Below the pieces are notes generated by a model, which ran no database searches, was not told the DNA's origin, and saw nothing but the letters and a program-made list of their open reading frames with translations. A DNA stretch of 64,000 bases from PALSA-612 sp963755155 (lineage in GTDB: Bacteria; Actinomycetota; Thermoleophilia; Gaiellales; Gaiellaceae). The first letter of the stretch is position 1, and the number at the start of each line of letters is the position of its first letter. Where the stretch lies: assembly GCA_963755155.1 (NCBI GenBank), contig CAVWIV010000007.1:248001-312000 (forward strand), read 5' to 3'. Below are positions 25,065-34,216 of the stretch, one piece after another. A program made the position numbers and the translations under genes.

Positions 25065-25723
25065 TCGTCCCCGACGACATCGAGCGATACGCGGCCGAGC
25101 ACACGACGCCGCACGACGCGCTGCTCGCCGAGCTGGCGGAGGAGACGCGCGCGACGCTCGAGTGCCCGCAGATGCTCACCGGCCCCATCGAGGGGCGCCT
25201 GCTCGGCTTCCTCGTCTGGTCACTTCGTGCGCAGAACGTGCTCGAGATCGGAACGTACAGCGGCTATTCGGCAATCTCGATGGCGGCGGGCCTTGCCGAG
25301 GACGGCCGCATCGATACGCTCGAGCTCAGCGAGCAGCATGCGGAGGTGGCGCGTCGCTACATCGAGCGCGCCGCGTTCGCAGATCGAATCACCGTCCACG
25401 TCGGGCCGGCGGGCGAGACGCTCGAGCGGCTCGACGGCCCGTGGGACTTCGTCTTCATCGACGCCGACAAGGAGGGCTATATCGGCTACTACGAAGCCGT
25501 CGTCCCCAAGCTGTCCGACCACGCGCTGATCGCCGCCGACAACACGCTGCGCAACGGACGCGTGCTCGAAGGAGACCTCATGAACGACTTCAACGAGCAC
25601 GTGCTGAACGATCCCCGTGTCGAGTCGGTGCTCTTGACGGTGCGCGACGGCGTCACGCTCATTCGTCCTCGCCCATTAACGCAGCGAGGCGCTCGCCCTC
25701 TTCACGCAGCTCCCGCAGAGTAG
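25061..25723 (+). CDS. class I SAM-dependent O-methyltransferase (COMT-like)
   Basis: A 220-residue methyltransferase of the small O-methyltransferase family. The SAM-binding glycine motif is VLEIGTYSGYSAISMA, the acid after strand 2 is in IDTLELSEQH, the metal site is in FVFIDADKEGYIGYYE, and the next is ALIAADNTLRNGRV. The C-terminal 15 residues after RDGVTLIRPRP are atypical and antisense to the winged-helix gene, so a late frameshift is possible. It is coupled to the LLM oxidoreductase by a GTGA overlap and probably shares a pathway with it. Confidence 0.9.
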   Translation: MIVPDDIERYAAEHTTPHDALLAELAEETRATLECPQMLTGPIEGRLLGFLVWSLRAQNVLEIGTYSGYSAISMAAGLAEDGRIDTLELSEQHAEVARRYIERAAFADRITVHVGPAGETLERLDGPWDFVFIDADKEGYIGYYEAVVPKLSDHALIAADNTLRNGRVLEGDLMNDFNEHVLNDPRVESVLLTVRDGVTLIRPRPLTQRGARPLHAAPAE

Positions 25724-26685
25724 GTCGCGACAGACGCTCGTACGGCTCGAGCTCGACGCGCCCGTCTTCGTAGCGCCACGCCCCCGCGACCCGTCCGTCG
25801 ACGAGGAACGTCGGCACCGACGGCGGGTTCTTCGTCGCGAAGACGATCGGCCGGTACTCCTCGGGCATGACGCCGGTCCGGCGCGCGTGCACGAGGAGCA
25901 CCGCGTCCCACCAGGGCAGGAAGCGGACCGGCGCCGGCGTGTCGGGCGGCGGCAGTGGGGCGCGGGGGAGATCGATCAGCTCACGGCCCTGCTCGTCGCG
26001 GAAGCGGCGTAGGCGTAGCCGGTCGAGAGCGGGTGCGAGCATGCGCGTCGGCACGCCGGACCACGACGAGACGTCGTCGAGGGCGGCGGGGCCGAACCCG
26101 CGGAGATACGAGCGGACGAGATGATCGATGCCGTCGTCCTCCGACACGGTGCACGGCCCGACCCACTGCTCGGCGAGCGCGTAACGATCGGCGCGGCGCC
26201 GCTCCCACGTCCCCGACGGCGGCACGCGTACGACCTCCATCCAGAGGGCTGCGCGGTTCTTGGCCACGTCGCCGAGTTCCTTGGTGCTCCGCGGGCCGCC
26301 GTGCGAGCGCCGTGCGGAGCGCCGCGTCCTTCCGGCGGATCTCGCGATCGTTCGTCTTGTCGACTCGCGCCAGCCACTCGCGGAACCCTTGTCGCCCTCC
26401 GACCGAGAAGAGCCAGTACTCCCGTGCCGAGACGGCGTGGATGGTGCTGCGCATGAGCGTCCCCTGGACAACCGTCCCGCGCTCGAGCGCGCGGGTCAGG
26501 TCCTCGCGGCGGAAGCCCTCGAGGCACGACCAGAGCCGGACGTATGCGTTCGGCGCGTACTGGTTCTGGATGCCGCCGATGCGCTCGAGCGCTCGCGGAA
26601 TCGACAGAGTGGAACGCTCGAGGAGCAGTTGCCTGGCGAGCAGCGCCCGGTTCAGCTCCCGCTGGGAGAGGACGCGTTCGCTCAA
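25659..26685 (-). CDS. winged-helix DNA-binding domain protein (YcaQ/AlkZ-like), copy 1, frameshifted
   Basis: A member of the winged-helix family that includes crosslink-repair glycosylases. It begins LSERVLSQRELNRALLARQ at TTG 26685, then IERIGGIQNQYAPNAYVRLW-type sequence (ALERIGGIQNQYAPNAYVRL). After a shift near 26290, AEQWVGPCTVSEDDGIDHLV, GFGPAALDDVSSWSGVP and PRFL-type FLPWWDAVLLVHARRTGV follow, the family's usual order. The TTG overlaps the stop of copy 2 (TTGA). The C-terminus overlaps the convergent methyltransferase by 65 bases. Glycosylase catalytic residues cannot be assigned confidently. Confidence 0.78.
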
Positions 26686-27579
26686 GGGAGGAATGCGAGC
26701 AGCCGTTCCTCCTCGGCGGCGAGCTCGTCGCGGACGCTCTTGGGCAGTCGTGCAAACGAATCGACTCGCAGACGTTTCTTTTCGACGTTCCACGTTCCCG
26801 CAACGAAGCCGTCGACGAGGACTGTCTGCGCGACATCTCCGTTGGGAGCGATGACCCGCCTGCGATAGCGCTCGGGCAGGATGCGCGCCCGCTCGGGCGG
26901 CGAGTAGGCGAGCAGGGAGGAGTCCCACTTGGGGAGCAGGCGGACCGGCGCCGGCGTGTCTTCTGGAGGCAGCGGTGCGCGCGGCACGTCGTAGAGCACG
27001 CGGCCGGCCTCGTCGCGGAAGGTACGCGGCGCCTCGTCGAGCACGGCGCGGAGCGCGGGCGTGGGAACGCCCATCCACGAGGCCATGTCGTCGATCGTCG
27101 CCGGGCCGAACGCGGCGAGGTAGCGGCGAACGAGGTGACGCATCGGCTCGCGCCGCGTGGCGGGAACGGGGCCGACCCACTCCTCGTACGGGACGGACTG
27201 CGCTCCACGGTAGAAGCCGTACGTCCCCGAAGGCGGCAGGTGGACGAGCCGTGCGTGCATGAAGCTGTACGCAGGGCGGGCGTCGACGAGGGCTGCGGCG
27301 TATACCGGGTAGTCGGCGCTCGACACGAGATGGAGCGTGGCGCGCATCAGCGTCGCCTTGACGACTCGCTTGGTGCTCAACGCCCGCTCGAGCTGCGCGA
27401 TCTGGAACCCTTCGAGCCTCGTCCAGAGGGCGACGTAGGGCGCCGGTGACCACTGCCCCTGGAGCGCGCCGACGCGCTCGATGGCGCGGGGGACCGAGAG
27501 CCGAGCGCGCTGCTAGCAGGAGCTGTCGGGCGAGCAGCGCCCGGTTCAGCTCGCGCAGCGTGAGGACGCGTTCGGCCAC
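26682..27579 (-). CDS. winged-helix DNA-binding domain protein, copy 2, frameshifted
   Basis: Paralog of the preceding gene with the same order of motifs: VLTLRELNRALLARQLLL at the start, then a shift near 27515, LHLVSSADYPVYAAALVDAR, GPVPATRREPMRHLVRRYL, AAFGPATIDDMASWMGVPTPA and VRLLPKWDSSLLAYSPPERA. The first 40 codons are close to identical in the two copies at the DNA level, indicating tandem duplication. GTG 27579 starts it; it is divergent from the thioredoxin-fold gene 23 bases away. Confidence 0.78.
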
Positions 27580-27602
27580 CGCGTGGACGTTATCGTCCTC
27601 GC

Positions 27603-27893
27603 ATGGCCGTCAAGCTCCACCGCTGCTCGTGGGGGTGGCTCCACTTCGACATCTGCTCGCGCGTCCAGCACGCCCTCGACGACGCGGGCGTCGAGTACGA
27701 GGTCGTGACGCACCCGATCTGGCGCCACAAGCGGCAGGCCATGATCGAGCTCTCCGGCCAGAAGTACTACCCCGTGATCGAGTTCGAGGACGGCTCCATC
27801 TACCGGGAGGAGTCGAAGGACATGGCGGCGGCGATCCGCGCCGGCAAGCTCGACGAGAAGCGCGGCGCGTCAGGAGCTGGAGCGATCCAGTAG
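27603..27893 (+). CDS. thioredoxin-fold protein (glutathione S-transferase N-terminal domain type)
   Basis: A 96-residue glutaredoxin/GST-N-like domain. An early Cys (HRCSWGWLHFDIC) is followed by the helix SRVQHALDDAGVEYEVV, and then YYPVIEFEDGSIYREESKDMA, which contains the cis-Pro and the Glu-Ser glutathione-type motif. Actinobacteria usually lack glutathione, so the thiol partner may differ (inference). The 3' end overlaps the convergent hypothetical gene by 24 bases. Confidence 0.8.
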   Translation: MAVKLHRCSWGWLHFDICSRVQHALDDAGVEYEVVTHPIWRHKRQAMIELSGQKYYPVIEFEDGSIYREESKDMAAAIRAGKLDEKRGASGAGAIQ

Positions 27894-28222
27894 CTGCAGC
27901 AGCTCGTGCGCCGCCAGCTCGACCTCCTTGTGCCGCCACTCCGCCGCGCGGTACACGCAGGCGATCAGGCCTGTGCGGTGAATCCGGCGAAAGTCGCCGT
28001 AGACGAAGGCGTAGCGCGCCTTGGTCTCGTCCGTGGCGCCCTCGGTAAGGCCGAGGTGCCACTCCGAGTACTCCGTCCACGAGTGCGACTCGAGGAATGC
28101 GTTCTCCGCCTCGGCGTCGGGCTGCGCCTGCTCCCCAGTCGCTGTCGAGCACGTACTGCCGGGCCGCGAATCAGCCCCCGGGCTCGATCGACGGCACGCT
28201 TGTTGACTGTGTAGGAAGCCAC
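27870..28222 (-). CDS. conserved actinobacterial protein of unknown function (about 117 aa), frameshifted
   Basis: Joining two frames gives MASYTVNKRAVDRARGLI, then LDSDWG, then NAFLESHSWTEYSEWHLGLT, DETKARYAFVYGDFRRIHRTG and ACVYRAAEWRHKEVELAAH. I recall this compact, Trp/His-rich protein as widespread in actinobacteria without a known role. Shifts lie near 28140-28165. GTG 28222 is the start and TGA 27870-27872 the stop. No enzyme motif is visible. Confidence 0.75.
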
Positions 28223-28268
28223 AGACTGGATTGTGCCGCTTCGACGCCCGCTAAACTGCTCTCGTCGC

Positions 28269-28341
28269 GGGGCTATAGCTCAGCTGGGAGAGCGCCTGGA
28301 TCGCACCCAGGAGGTCAGCGGTTCGAATCCGCTTAGCTCCA
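28269..28341 (+). tRNA. tRNA-Ala (anticodon CGC)
   Basis: A 73-base cloverleaf: acceptor GGGGCTA pairs with TAGCTCC (one G-T pair), discriminator A at 28341, D-arm GCTCAGCTGGGAGAGC, anticodon stem CCTGG/CCAGG with loop AT-CGC-AC, and T-arm GCGGTTCGAATCCGC. The anticodon CGC reads GCG, a very frequent codon in this G+C-rich window. No CCA is encoded. A two-hairpin repeat starts 5 bases downstream. Confidence 0.95.
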
Positions 28342-28345
28342 TAGG

Positions 28346-28433
28346 CGCTCGGAAATCTCACGATTTCCGAGCGGGAGAGCTGTCTCCGAGAGCCGTCGTG
28401 AGCCGCTCCCGCGCAGGTCGGGAGCGGTGGCGG
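28346..28433 (+). repeat. two-hairpin dispersed repeat, copy B (3' of tRNA-Ala)
   Basis: Hairpin 1 is a perfect 12-bp stem (CGCTCGGAAATC 28346-28357, GATTTCCGAGCG 28362-28373) with loop TCAC. The linker holds CTCCGAGAGCCGTCGTGAG, identical to copy C. Hairpin 2 is a perfect 9-bp stem (CCGCTCCCG 28403-28411, CGGGAGCGG 28419-28427). Both stems differ in sequence from copies A and C but keep pairing, that is, they covary. Confidence 0.8.
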
Positions 28434-28468
28434 CAATTTGCAAGACCCGACACGACCGACTACAGCTC

Positions 28469-30923
28469 TCAAACCGGGTCGTATTCTTCGAGCGCGTAGG
28501 CGACGGCGTCGTCGAGCGTCAGTGCGCGTCCTTCCGATCGGGCGGCGATCAGCGTGGCGTCGTCCCCGACGGCGGTCGCGACCCGCTCGAGCTGTTCGTG
28601 CTCCCCTAGCTCGGGCGTGTACCCGATCTCCTCGAGAAGTGCATCGGCTGCCCCGAGCAGCCGGGCGGCGCGAGCCATCTCACCGCGTAGCACGCCGACC
28701 TCGGCCGATCCCACCAGACAGACGCACGATCCCCGTTTTGTCTCCGAGAGCGCTCATGAGCCGCAGGGAGCCGCCGAGGCAAGCTGCAGCCTCGTCCGTG
28801 TCGCCCTCAAGAAGTGCCACCCGGGACAACCTGCCCAACGCGATGCCCTCGCTCCGCGCGTTTTGCAGCTCGCGTGCCAGTCCGAGCGACTGTTGGAAGT
28901 GCTTACGCGCGGGCTCCGCGTCGCCTGCTTCGAGGGCGATCGCCCCGAGGCCGTGGGTGACCAACAGCAACGTGAACATGTCGTCGCATGCTCGGGCGGC
29001 CTCGGCGGCGTCGAGGCTAAGCGTGCGAGACCGTTCCGGGTCGCCTGCCTGGAGGGCCACATCCGCGAGAACGGCCAGCGACTTCGCGATTGTGCGATCG
29101 TCTCCGCGGGCGCGTCCGAGCTCGAGCAATCGCTCGTACCACTCTCGCGAGGTCGCGTAGTCGCCCATTTCGAAGGCCACGGAACCCGCGCCGTACAGCA
29201 ACTCCGCCTGATCGAGGGAGCTCGATCGGGCTGTCTCGAGCGCGTGCACGAGGTAGTTCAGCGCCTCGCGCGATAGAGCCCGCGCACGAAGAGGAAGTAC
29301 CAGGTCGCTCCGGCCAGCTCGACCTCCAGATCGCCCGTCGTGCTCGCTGGGCCCAGCCGATCGCCCGGCGGAGGTTCTCGAGCTCGGCGTCGAGGCGTCT
29401 CAGCCACTCCTCTGCGGCTGCTCCTCGCAACGCGCCGTGGAGCTCGCTTCGCAAGCCGCAGGTACCAGCCGCGCGTGTCGCTCGTGGATCTCGCCGGACT
29501 CGGCTAGCGGTGCTGGAGTCGCTCGGCGGCGAATTCGCGGATGGTCTCCAGCATCCAGAAGCGGTCGCCGGAGTGACGGAGAAGGCTCTTGTCGGACGAG
29601 CGACTGGAGGAGGTCGAGGTCGGCGTCGCACACGTCTTCGGCGGCGTCGAGGGTGCAGCCGCCGGCGAAGACGGCCAGGCGGGCGAAGAGCTGCTTCTCG
29701 TCGTCGGTGAGCAGGTCGTATGACCATTCGATCGTCGTGCGCAGGGTTTGCTGGCGTGGGTCGGCGTCGCGGCCGCCCCTGAAGAGGTCGAGTCGCTGGC
29801 CGAGCCGGTCGAGGATCTGTGCGGGGGTGAGGACGCGGGTGCGGGCGGCGGCGAGCTCGACCGCGAGCGGCATGTCGTCCAGCCGCCGGCAGAGCGTGGC
29901 GATCGTCTCGTCCGGCTCGAGGCGCGCGCGCTCGCAGAAGAGCTCGACGGCCTCTGGCTCCGCCAGCGGTGGCACCGGGTACTCGATCTCGCCCTTGATC
30001 CGCAGCAGCTCCCGGCTCGTGACCAGGAGCCTCAGGTTGGGGCAGGCCGCGAGCAGCTGCGAGAGCTCGGGCGCGGCCTCGACCACCTGCTCGAAGTTGT
30101 CGAGCAGGAGCAAGAGCTCGCGTTCGGAGACGTGCTCGGCGAGGCCGTCCTTTGCTCCCAGCGTCTGCGCGATCGTTTGCGTCACGAGCGCGGGTTCGCG
30201 GAGCGCGGCCAGGCCGACCCAGAAGACGCCCGCCGTGAACGCGGGCACGAGCTCGGAGGCGACCTCGACCGCGAGCCGCGTCTTGCCCGAACCGCCCGGA
30301 CCGGAGAGAGTGACGAGCCGCGAGCCGTTCCGAAGCAGAGCGAGCAGCTCGTCCCGCTCGCGCGCTCTGCCGACGAAGGAGGACGCGGGCCGCGGCAGGT
30401 TCGTGTTCGAGATCGTCTTCAGCGGCGGAAAGCGCACGCTCCCGAGCTGGAAGAGCGGAACCGGCTCGTCGAAGTCCTTCAAACGATGCTCTCCCAGCTC
30501 GGTCAGGTCGCCGTCGACGAACGCCCGCGTCGCCGGCGACACGACGACCTGGCCGCCGTGGCCGGACGCGGCGATCCGAGCGGCCTTGTGTAGCTCGCGC
30601 CCGGCGTAGCCTTCGCCGGTCAGCTGCAGCTCACCGGTGTGCAGGCCCATCCGCACTTGGACGGGGCCTGGCGCGAGCGCCTCCTGACCCTGAGCAGCAG
30701 CAGCCAGCGCCTCGACCGGATCGGCAAAGGCATACAAAAACGCGTCCCCCTGTGTGTCGACCTCGACGCCGCCGTAAGCGGAGAAGGCGGCGCGCAGAAG
30801 CCGGCGGTGCTCCGCGAGCGCGTCGACGTAGCCGGACTCGCCCAGCTCCTCGATCAGCCGCGTCGAGCCCTCGATGTCCGTGAACAGCAGCGTGACGTTC
30901 CCGCTAGGAAGTGAATCGGGCAC
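28469..30923 (-). CDS. class III cyclase - ATPase - TPR regulator, several frameshifts
   Basis: Large signalling protein of about 818 residues. Residues 1-170 are an adenylate/guanylate cyclase domain (TLLFTDIEGSTRLIEELGES, then VDTQGDAFLYAFADP). Residues about 185-430 are an AAA/NB-ARC-like ATPase: PASSFVGRARERDELL, Walker A LSGPGGSGKTRLA, Walker B LLLLDNFEQVV, and CRRLDDMPLAVELAAAR. After shifts near 29590, 29400, 29290 and 28700, TPR-like helices follow (YGAGSVAFEMGDYATSREWY, LAVLADVALQAGDPERSRTL). Such fusions are common transcriptional or signalling regulators in actinobacteria. GTG 30923 starts it. No DNA-binding domain is seen. Confidence 0.8.
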
Positions 30924-31010
30924 ACGGCAACCGTCGACCGTCCAGCCCGGGATGTCAAGAAGACCGCGCGCCAGACACAGCAGCCCGCATGTCGGCGACT
31001 GACCCAGTGC

Positions 31011-31430
31011 CTACGGATCTGACGGCGCGACCTTCACCGGTGCGAACTTGTGGGTACGGGCGCCGCCGTACTCGGTGAAGCCGTCGAAGACCTCGTAGCG
31101 CCACGTGCCTGCGCTCGGGAACACGACGCGGGCCCGGTAGACACCGATTCGGCCGGTCGTCCTCGTCCGGACCGTCTTCGACACCGCGGAGCTCGAGCTC
31201 TTCGAGCGGGGAGCCGCGACCTTCCGGATCGTGACGGTCGGGCTCAGGCAGCACAGCGGCTGACTCGCCAGCCCGTGCTGGAGCACCCTGATGTCGACGA
31301 CCCACGGCTCGCCGGCGGACAGGCCCTTCGGCGACGAGCTCAGCTTGACGGTCGCCCAGCCTCCGGCCAGCGCCGTGCTCGCGGATACGAGTGCCAGGGC
31401 TGCGCCGACAGTGATCAGTTTCCTCCGCAT
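31011..31430 (-). CDS. secreted beta-sandwich protein (FixH/YtkA-like)
   Basis: A 139-residue exported protein with signal peptide MRRKLITVGAALALVSASTALA and a strong ribosome-binding site (AAAGGAGG, 5 bases before ATG 31430), which fixes the start. The mature domain has the strand pattern LSAGEPWVVDIRVLQHG, then LCCLSPTVTIRKV, GRIGVYRARVVFPSAGTWRY and EVFDGFTEYGG, reminiscent of YtkA/FixH-like domains. A vicinal Cys-Cys pair is notable. The role is unknown. Confidence 0.7.
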   Translation of the reverse strand: MRRKLITVGAALALVSASTALAGGWATVKLSSSPKGLSAGEPWVVDIRVLQHGLASQPLCCLSPTVTIRKVAAPRSKSSSSAVSKTVRTRTTGRIGVYRARVVFPSAGTWRYEVFDGFTEYGGARTHKFAPVKVAPSDP

Positions 31431-31505
31431 GCGAACCTCCTTTAGCCGTGTGCTGGATATACACCGCAGTGCCGCCGGAGGTTCCGTCGCTTGTATCGTG
31501 GACGA

Positions 31506-31862
31506 GTGGCTGAGAGACCGGGGGAGATGAGCGGGCAGGAGCAGCCGCTGCCCGACTTCGAGGAGGCACTCGGCGCGCTTCCGAACGCCGAGCTGCTCAC
31601 GGCGCTCGATCTCGTCCTTCTCGAGCTCGAGCGGCGCTTGCTCCGCTATGCGCGAACCGGCCACGAGCTGCTCGAGATGGCAGATGAGGGTCTCGTGCTC
31701 GCAGTCCGCGCGGGGGCGAGGCTGGGGCAGGCGCAGTCTTCGGCTGCTCACACTGCGGGCCACCTGCAGGTCGTCGGCATCGGGGAGTGGAGCCCGACGA
31801 GCACCCATCCTGGTTGGAGCAACGACCCGCGCGCGACGGCGGAGGGCGACGACGACGAGTAG
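31506..31862 (+). CDS. conserved hypothetical protein (118 aa)
   Basis: A soluble alpha-helical protein with no signal peptide: LPDFEEALGALPNAELLTAL, LVLLELERRLLRYARTGHEL and MADEGLVLAVRAGARLGQA form three helices, followed by a less ordered tail GHLQVVGIGEWSPTSTHP. GTG 31506 is preferred; ATG 31527 is possible. No family is recognised with confidence, and neighbours give no clear hint. It is followed 10 bases later by the Cys-rich protein gene, so the two may be co-transcribed. Confidence 0.65.
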   Translation: MAERPGEMSGQEQPLPDFEEALGALPNAELLTALDLVLLELERRLLRYARTGHELLEMADEGLVLAVRAGARLGQAQSSAAHTAGHLQVVGIGEWSPTSTHPGWSNDPRATAEGDDDE

Positions 31863-31872
31863 AGTCGATGGC

Positions 31873-33255
31873 GTGAGCCCTTCCGCTTTCGACGATCTGG
31901 CGCGCGGCCTCGCGGCCCCGATGCCGCGGGGACGGGCGCTGAGGATGCTCGCCGCAGGGCTGGCCGTCGCAGCCGTGCCGGGCCTGACCGCTCGCCGCGC
32001 ACGCGCCGCCGACCAGCCGAAGCCTTGCTCCTCGGGCGGAACGTTCTGCGGGAACGTCAACCCGCTGGGCCAGATCGGCTACAACATCGGCTGCTGCCTC
32101 GGCGCGCCTGGCGAAACCCGCACCGTGTGCTGCCCGGGGATACCCGGCGTGATCGGGTCGCTCTGCTGCCCGACGGGTCACATCTGCGGTAACAAGAGCA
32201 AGGACCCCCCGGAGAACTGCATCTGCCGCAGCAAGGTCGTGTGCGACGGCACGTGCTGCAAGCCGGGCGAGTACTGCGCTACGTACTTCGGGTTCGACCA
32301 GGCTTGCGCGAAGCTCTGCCCGGGCGGCAAAGAGCATTGCAACGGCATCTGTTGCACCCGCTCCGAAACGTGCGGATTCTTCGGTTGCGGCTGCCCGTCT
32401 GGACTCGTGAAGTGCGGTGGGGACTGCTGTCAGCCCAGGGAGGATGTCGGCGACCCGGACTCGTTGTTCGCCCCGTTCCGCAACATGATCAACATGATGG
32501 GCCAGTCGGGGGCCGGCCGCGGTGGCAGCCGCCGTGCGATGTTCGCCCGTTCCGCTCGGTCGAGTTCGGCCTCTGTCGACGCGGCACTGGTGGCTCTCGC
32601 GGCAGTCAACGGCCAGGGCGCAGTCGCGATGCTCGCGATCCGGGAGGGCAAGCGCGACCCGGCCTTCAGGCAGAAGGTCAGGGTTACGCGGGCCAAGCCG
32701 CCAACGATCTCGGCCGACTCCGTCCTCAAAGCGGGCTCCGCCGCCGCGCTCAACAAGCTGCTGGTCGCCGAGGCCGAGGCCCACGCGCTGATCGCCGCCA
32801 TGGCGACGGCGCTATGGCGCGCCCGTGCAGCCCACGCCAAGAAGAACAATTCGGCTGCCAGTAGCCAGCTGCGGGCGTCCGCGGCGTTCGCCGCTCAGGC
32901 GGCCACGGCGCTCAAGCGCATCCAGGGGCTGCGCACGGCAGCCGCCAAGGCTCTGAAGGCCGGCAAGGTCCCCGAGGCGTGGGCGTTCGACCCGGATGTC
33001 AACGCGTTCATCGCATCTGTGAGGTCGGGCGGCATCCCGGCGTCGCTCCGCGCCCCGATGGGCAAGCTCGGGGTCGGCAGCGCCGACCTCAAGCGGCTCC
33101 GCGAGGGCGTCCTCGGGCAGGCTGCGAACCCGGCCGTCGGGCCTGCCCTGATCGCGCCGCTGCTGGACCCGGCGCGCGCAAAGGATCTGAAGTCGCTCAG
33201 CTCCGAGCTGTCGAAGTACGCAGCGCGCGCCCGGAAGCACCCGATCGCGCGCTGA
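31873..33255 (+). CDS. Cys-rich Tat-type exported protein with Ala-rich helical C-terminus
   Basis: A 460-residue protein. An N-terminal region with RGRALRMLAAGLAVAAVPGL and ARRARAA resembles a Tat or Sec leader with a long n-region. Residues about 55-190 hold more than 25 Cys in units such as CCxPGxxCA, CNGICC and CGGDCC, close to those in the thioredoxin/Cys-rich fusion at 37504. The rest (about 230-460) is an Ala/Lys-rich helical domain (AAMATALWRARAAHAKKN, ASAAFAAQAATALKRI). A disulfide-stabilised surface protein is inferred. GTG start. Confidence 0.75.
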   Translation: MSPSAFDDLARGLAAPMPRGRALRMLAAGLAVAAVPGLTARRARAADQPKPCSSGGTFCGNVNPLGQIGYNIGCCLGAPGETRTVCCPGIPGVIGSLCCPTGHICGNKSKDPPENCICRSKVVCDGTCCKPGEYCATYFGFDQACAKLCPGGKEHCNGICCTRSETCGFFGCGCPSGLVKCGGDCCQPREDVGDPDSLFAPFRNMINMMGQSGAGRGGSRRAMFARSARSSSASVDAALVALAAVNGQGAVAMLAIREGKRDPAFRQKVRVTRAKPPTISADSVLKAGSAAALNKLLVAEAEAHALIAAMATALWRARAAHAKKNNSAASSQLRASAAFAAQAATALKRIQGLRTAAAKALKAGKVPEAWAFDPDVNAFIASVRSGGIPASLRAPMGKLGVGSADLKRLREGVLGQAANPAVGPALIAPLLDPARAKDLKSLSSELSKYAARARKHPIAR

Positions 33256-33298
33256 CCGCCATCGCACTAGGGGTGACCGTCTAGTCGAAACTACGGCC

Positions 33299-34216
33299 AT
33301 GGGCGTGCCGAGGATGCACGACGACGAGTTTCCTACCGACCCCGTGCTCGTGCGTGGGCTCGTTGGAGCGCAGTTTCCCGAGTGGGGGGATCTCCCGATC
33401 GAGCCTGTTCTGTTCGGAGGCACGGACAACGCGCTCTACCGGCTCGGCGACGGCCTCGTCGTGCGCCTGCCGCGGCACGAGCGAACCGTCGGCACGCTCG
33501 AGATCGAGCGACGATGGCTGCCGAGGCTGGCGCCCTCGCTGCCGCTCGCCCTACCGGTTCCCGTGGCCGAAGGCGTGCCGGCCGAGGGCTACCCCTGGAC
33601 CTGGTCGATCTACGAGTGGCTGGAAGGCGAGACCGCGACGAGAGAGCGGATCGCGGACCTCGGCGAAGCCGCGATCGACCTCGCCAGGTTCGTCGGCGCA
33701 TTGCAGCAGATCGACGCCACAGGCGGGCCGCCGCCGAGCAGGCACAACGCCTTTCGCGGCGTGCCGCTGGCCACCCGGGATGAGAGCACGCGCGCGTCGA
33801 TCGCCGCCTTGGGCTCGACCATCGACACCGCCGCGGCCACGGATGCGTGGGAAGCCGCCGTTGGCGCACCGGAGTGGGACCGGCCGCCCACCTGGATCCA
33901 CGGAGATCTCGACGCTCGCAACCTGCTGGCGCGAGACGGCAGGCTCGCGGCAGTCATCGACTGGGGCTGCCTCGGCGTCGGGGACCCCGCCTGCGACGTG
34001 GCGGTCGCATGGAAGCTGCTCGACGCCGACGCGCGCGACGTCTTTCGGGCGGCACTCTCGGTCGACGACGCGACGTGGGCGCGCAGCCGTGGCTGGGTGC
34101 TCTCCCAGGCGCTGAACGCTCTCTCCTACTACACGCTCGAGACGAACGCCGTGCTCGTCCGAGAAGCCGAGCGCTGGCTGGCGGAGGCCATTGGGCCTCC
34201 ACCAGCAGTCGTCTAA
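33299..34216 (+). CDS. aminoglycoside phosphotransferase-family (APH) kinase
   Basis: A 305-residue APH-fold kinase. The N-lobe has GGTDNALYRLGDGLVVRLPR; the catalytic loop is TWIHGDLDARNLLARDG (Brenner-type HGDxxxxN) and the metal motif is AAVIDWGCLGVGDPACDVA. Such enzymes phosphorylate small molecules; macrolide or other antibiotic kinases and cellular metabolite kinases share this fold, so resistance should not be assumed. The stop TAA shares CTAA with the convergent SRPBCC gene. Confidence 0.88.
   Translation: MGVPRMHDDEFPTDPVLVRGLVGAQFPEWGDLPIEPVLFGGTDNALYRLGDGLVVRLPRHERTVGTLEIERRWLPRLAPSLPLALPVPVAEGVPAEGYPWTWSIYEWLEGETATRERIADLGEAAIDLARFVGALQQIDATGGPPPSRHNAFRGVPLATRDESTRASIAALGSTIDTAAATDAWEAAVGAPEWDRPPTWIHGDLDARNLLARDGRLAAVIDWGCLGVGDPACDVAVAWKLLDADARDVFRAALSVDDATWARSRGWVLSQALNALSYYTLETNAVLVREAERWLAEAIGPPPAVV

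Noticed and set aside
33299..34216. Antibiotic resistance by the APH-family kinase
   Set aside because: The fold alone does not prove resistance; the gene lies in a chromosomal context without mobile elements.
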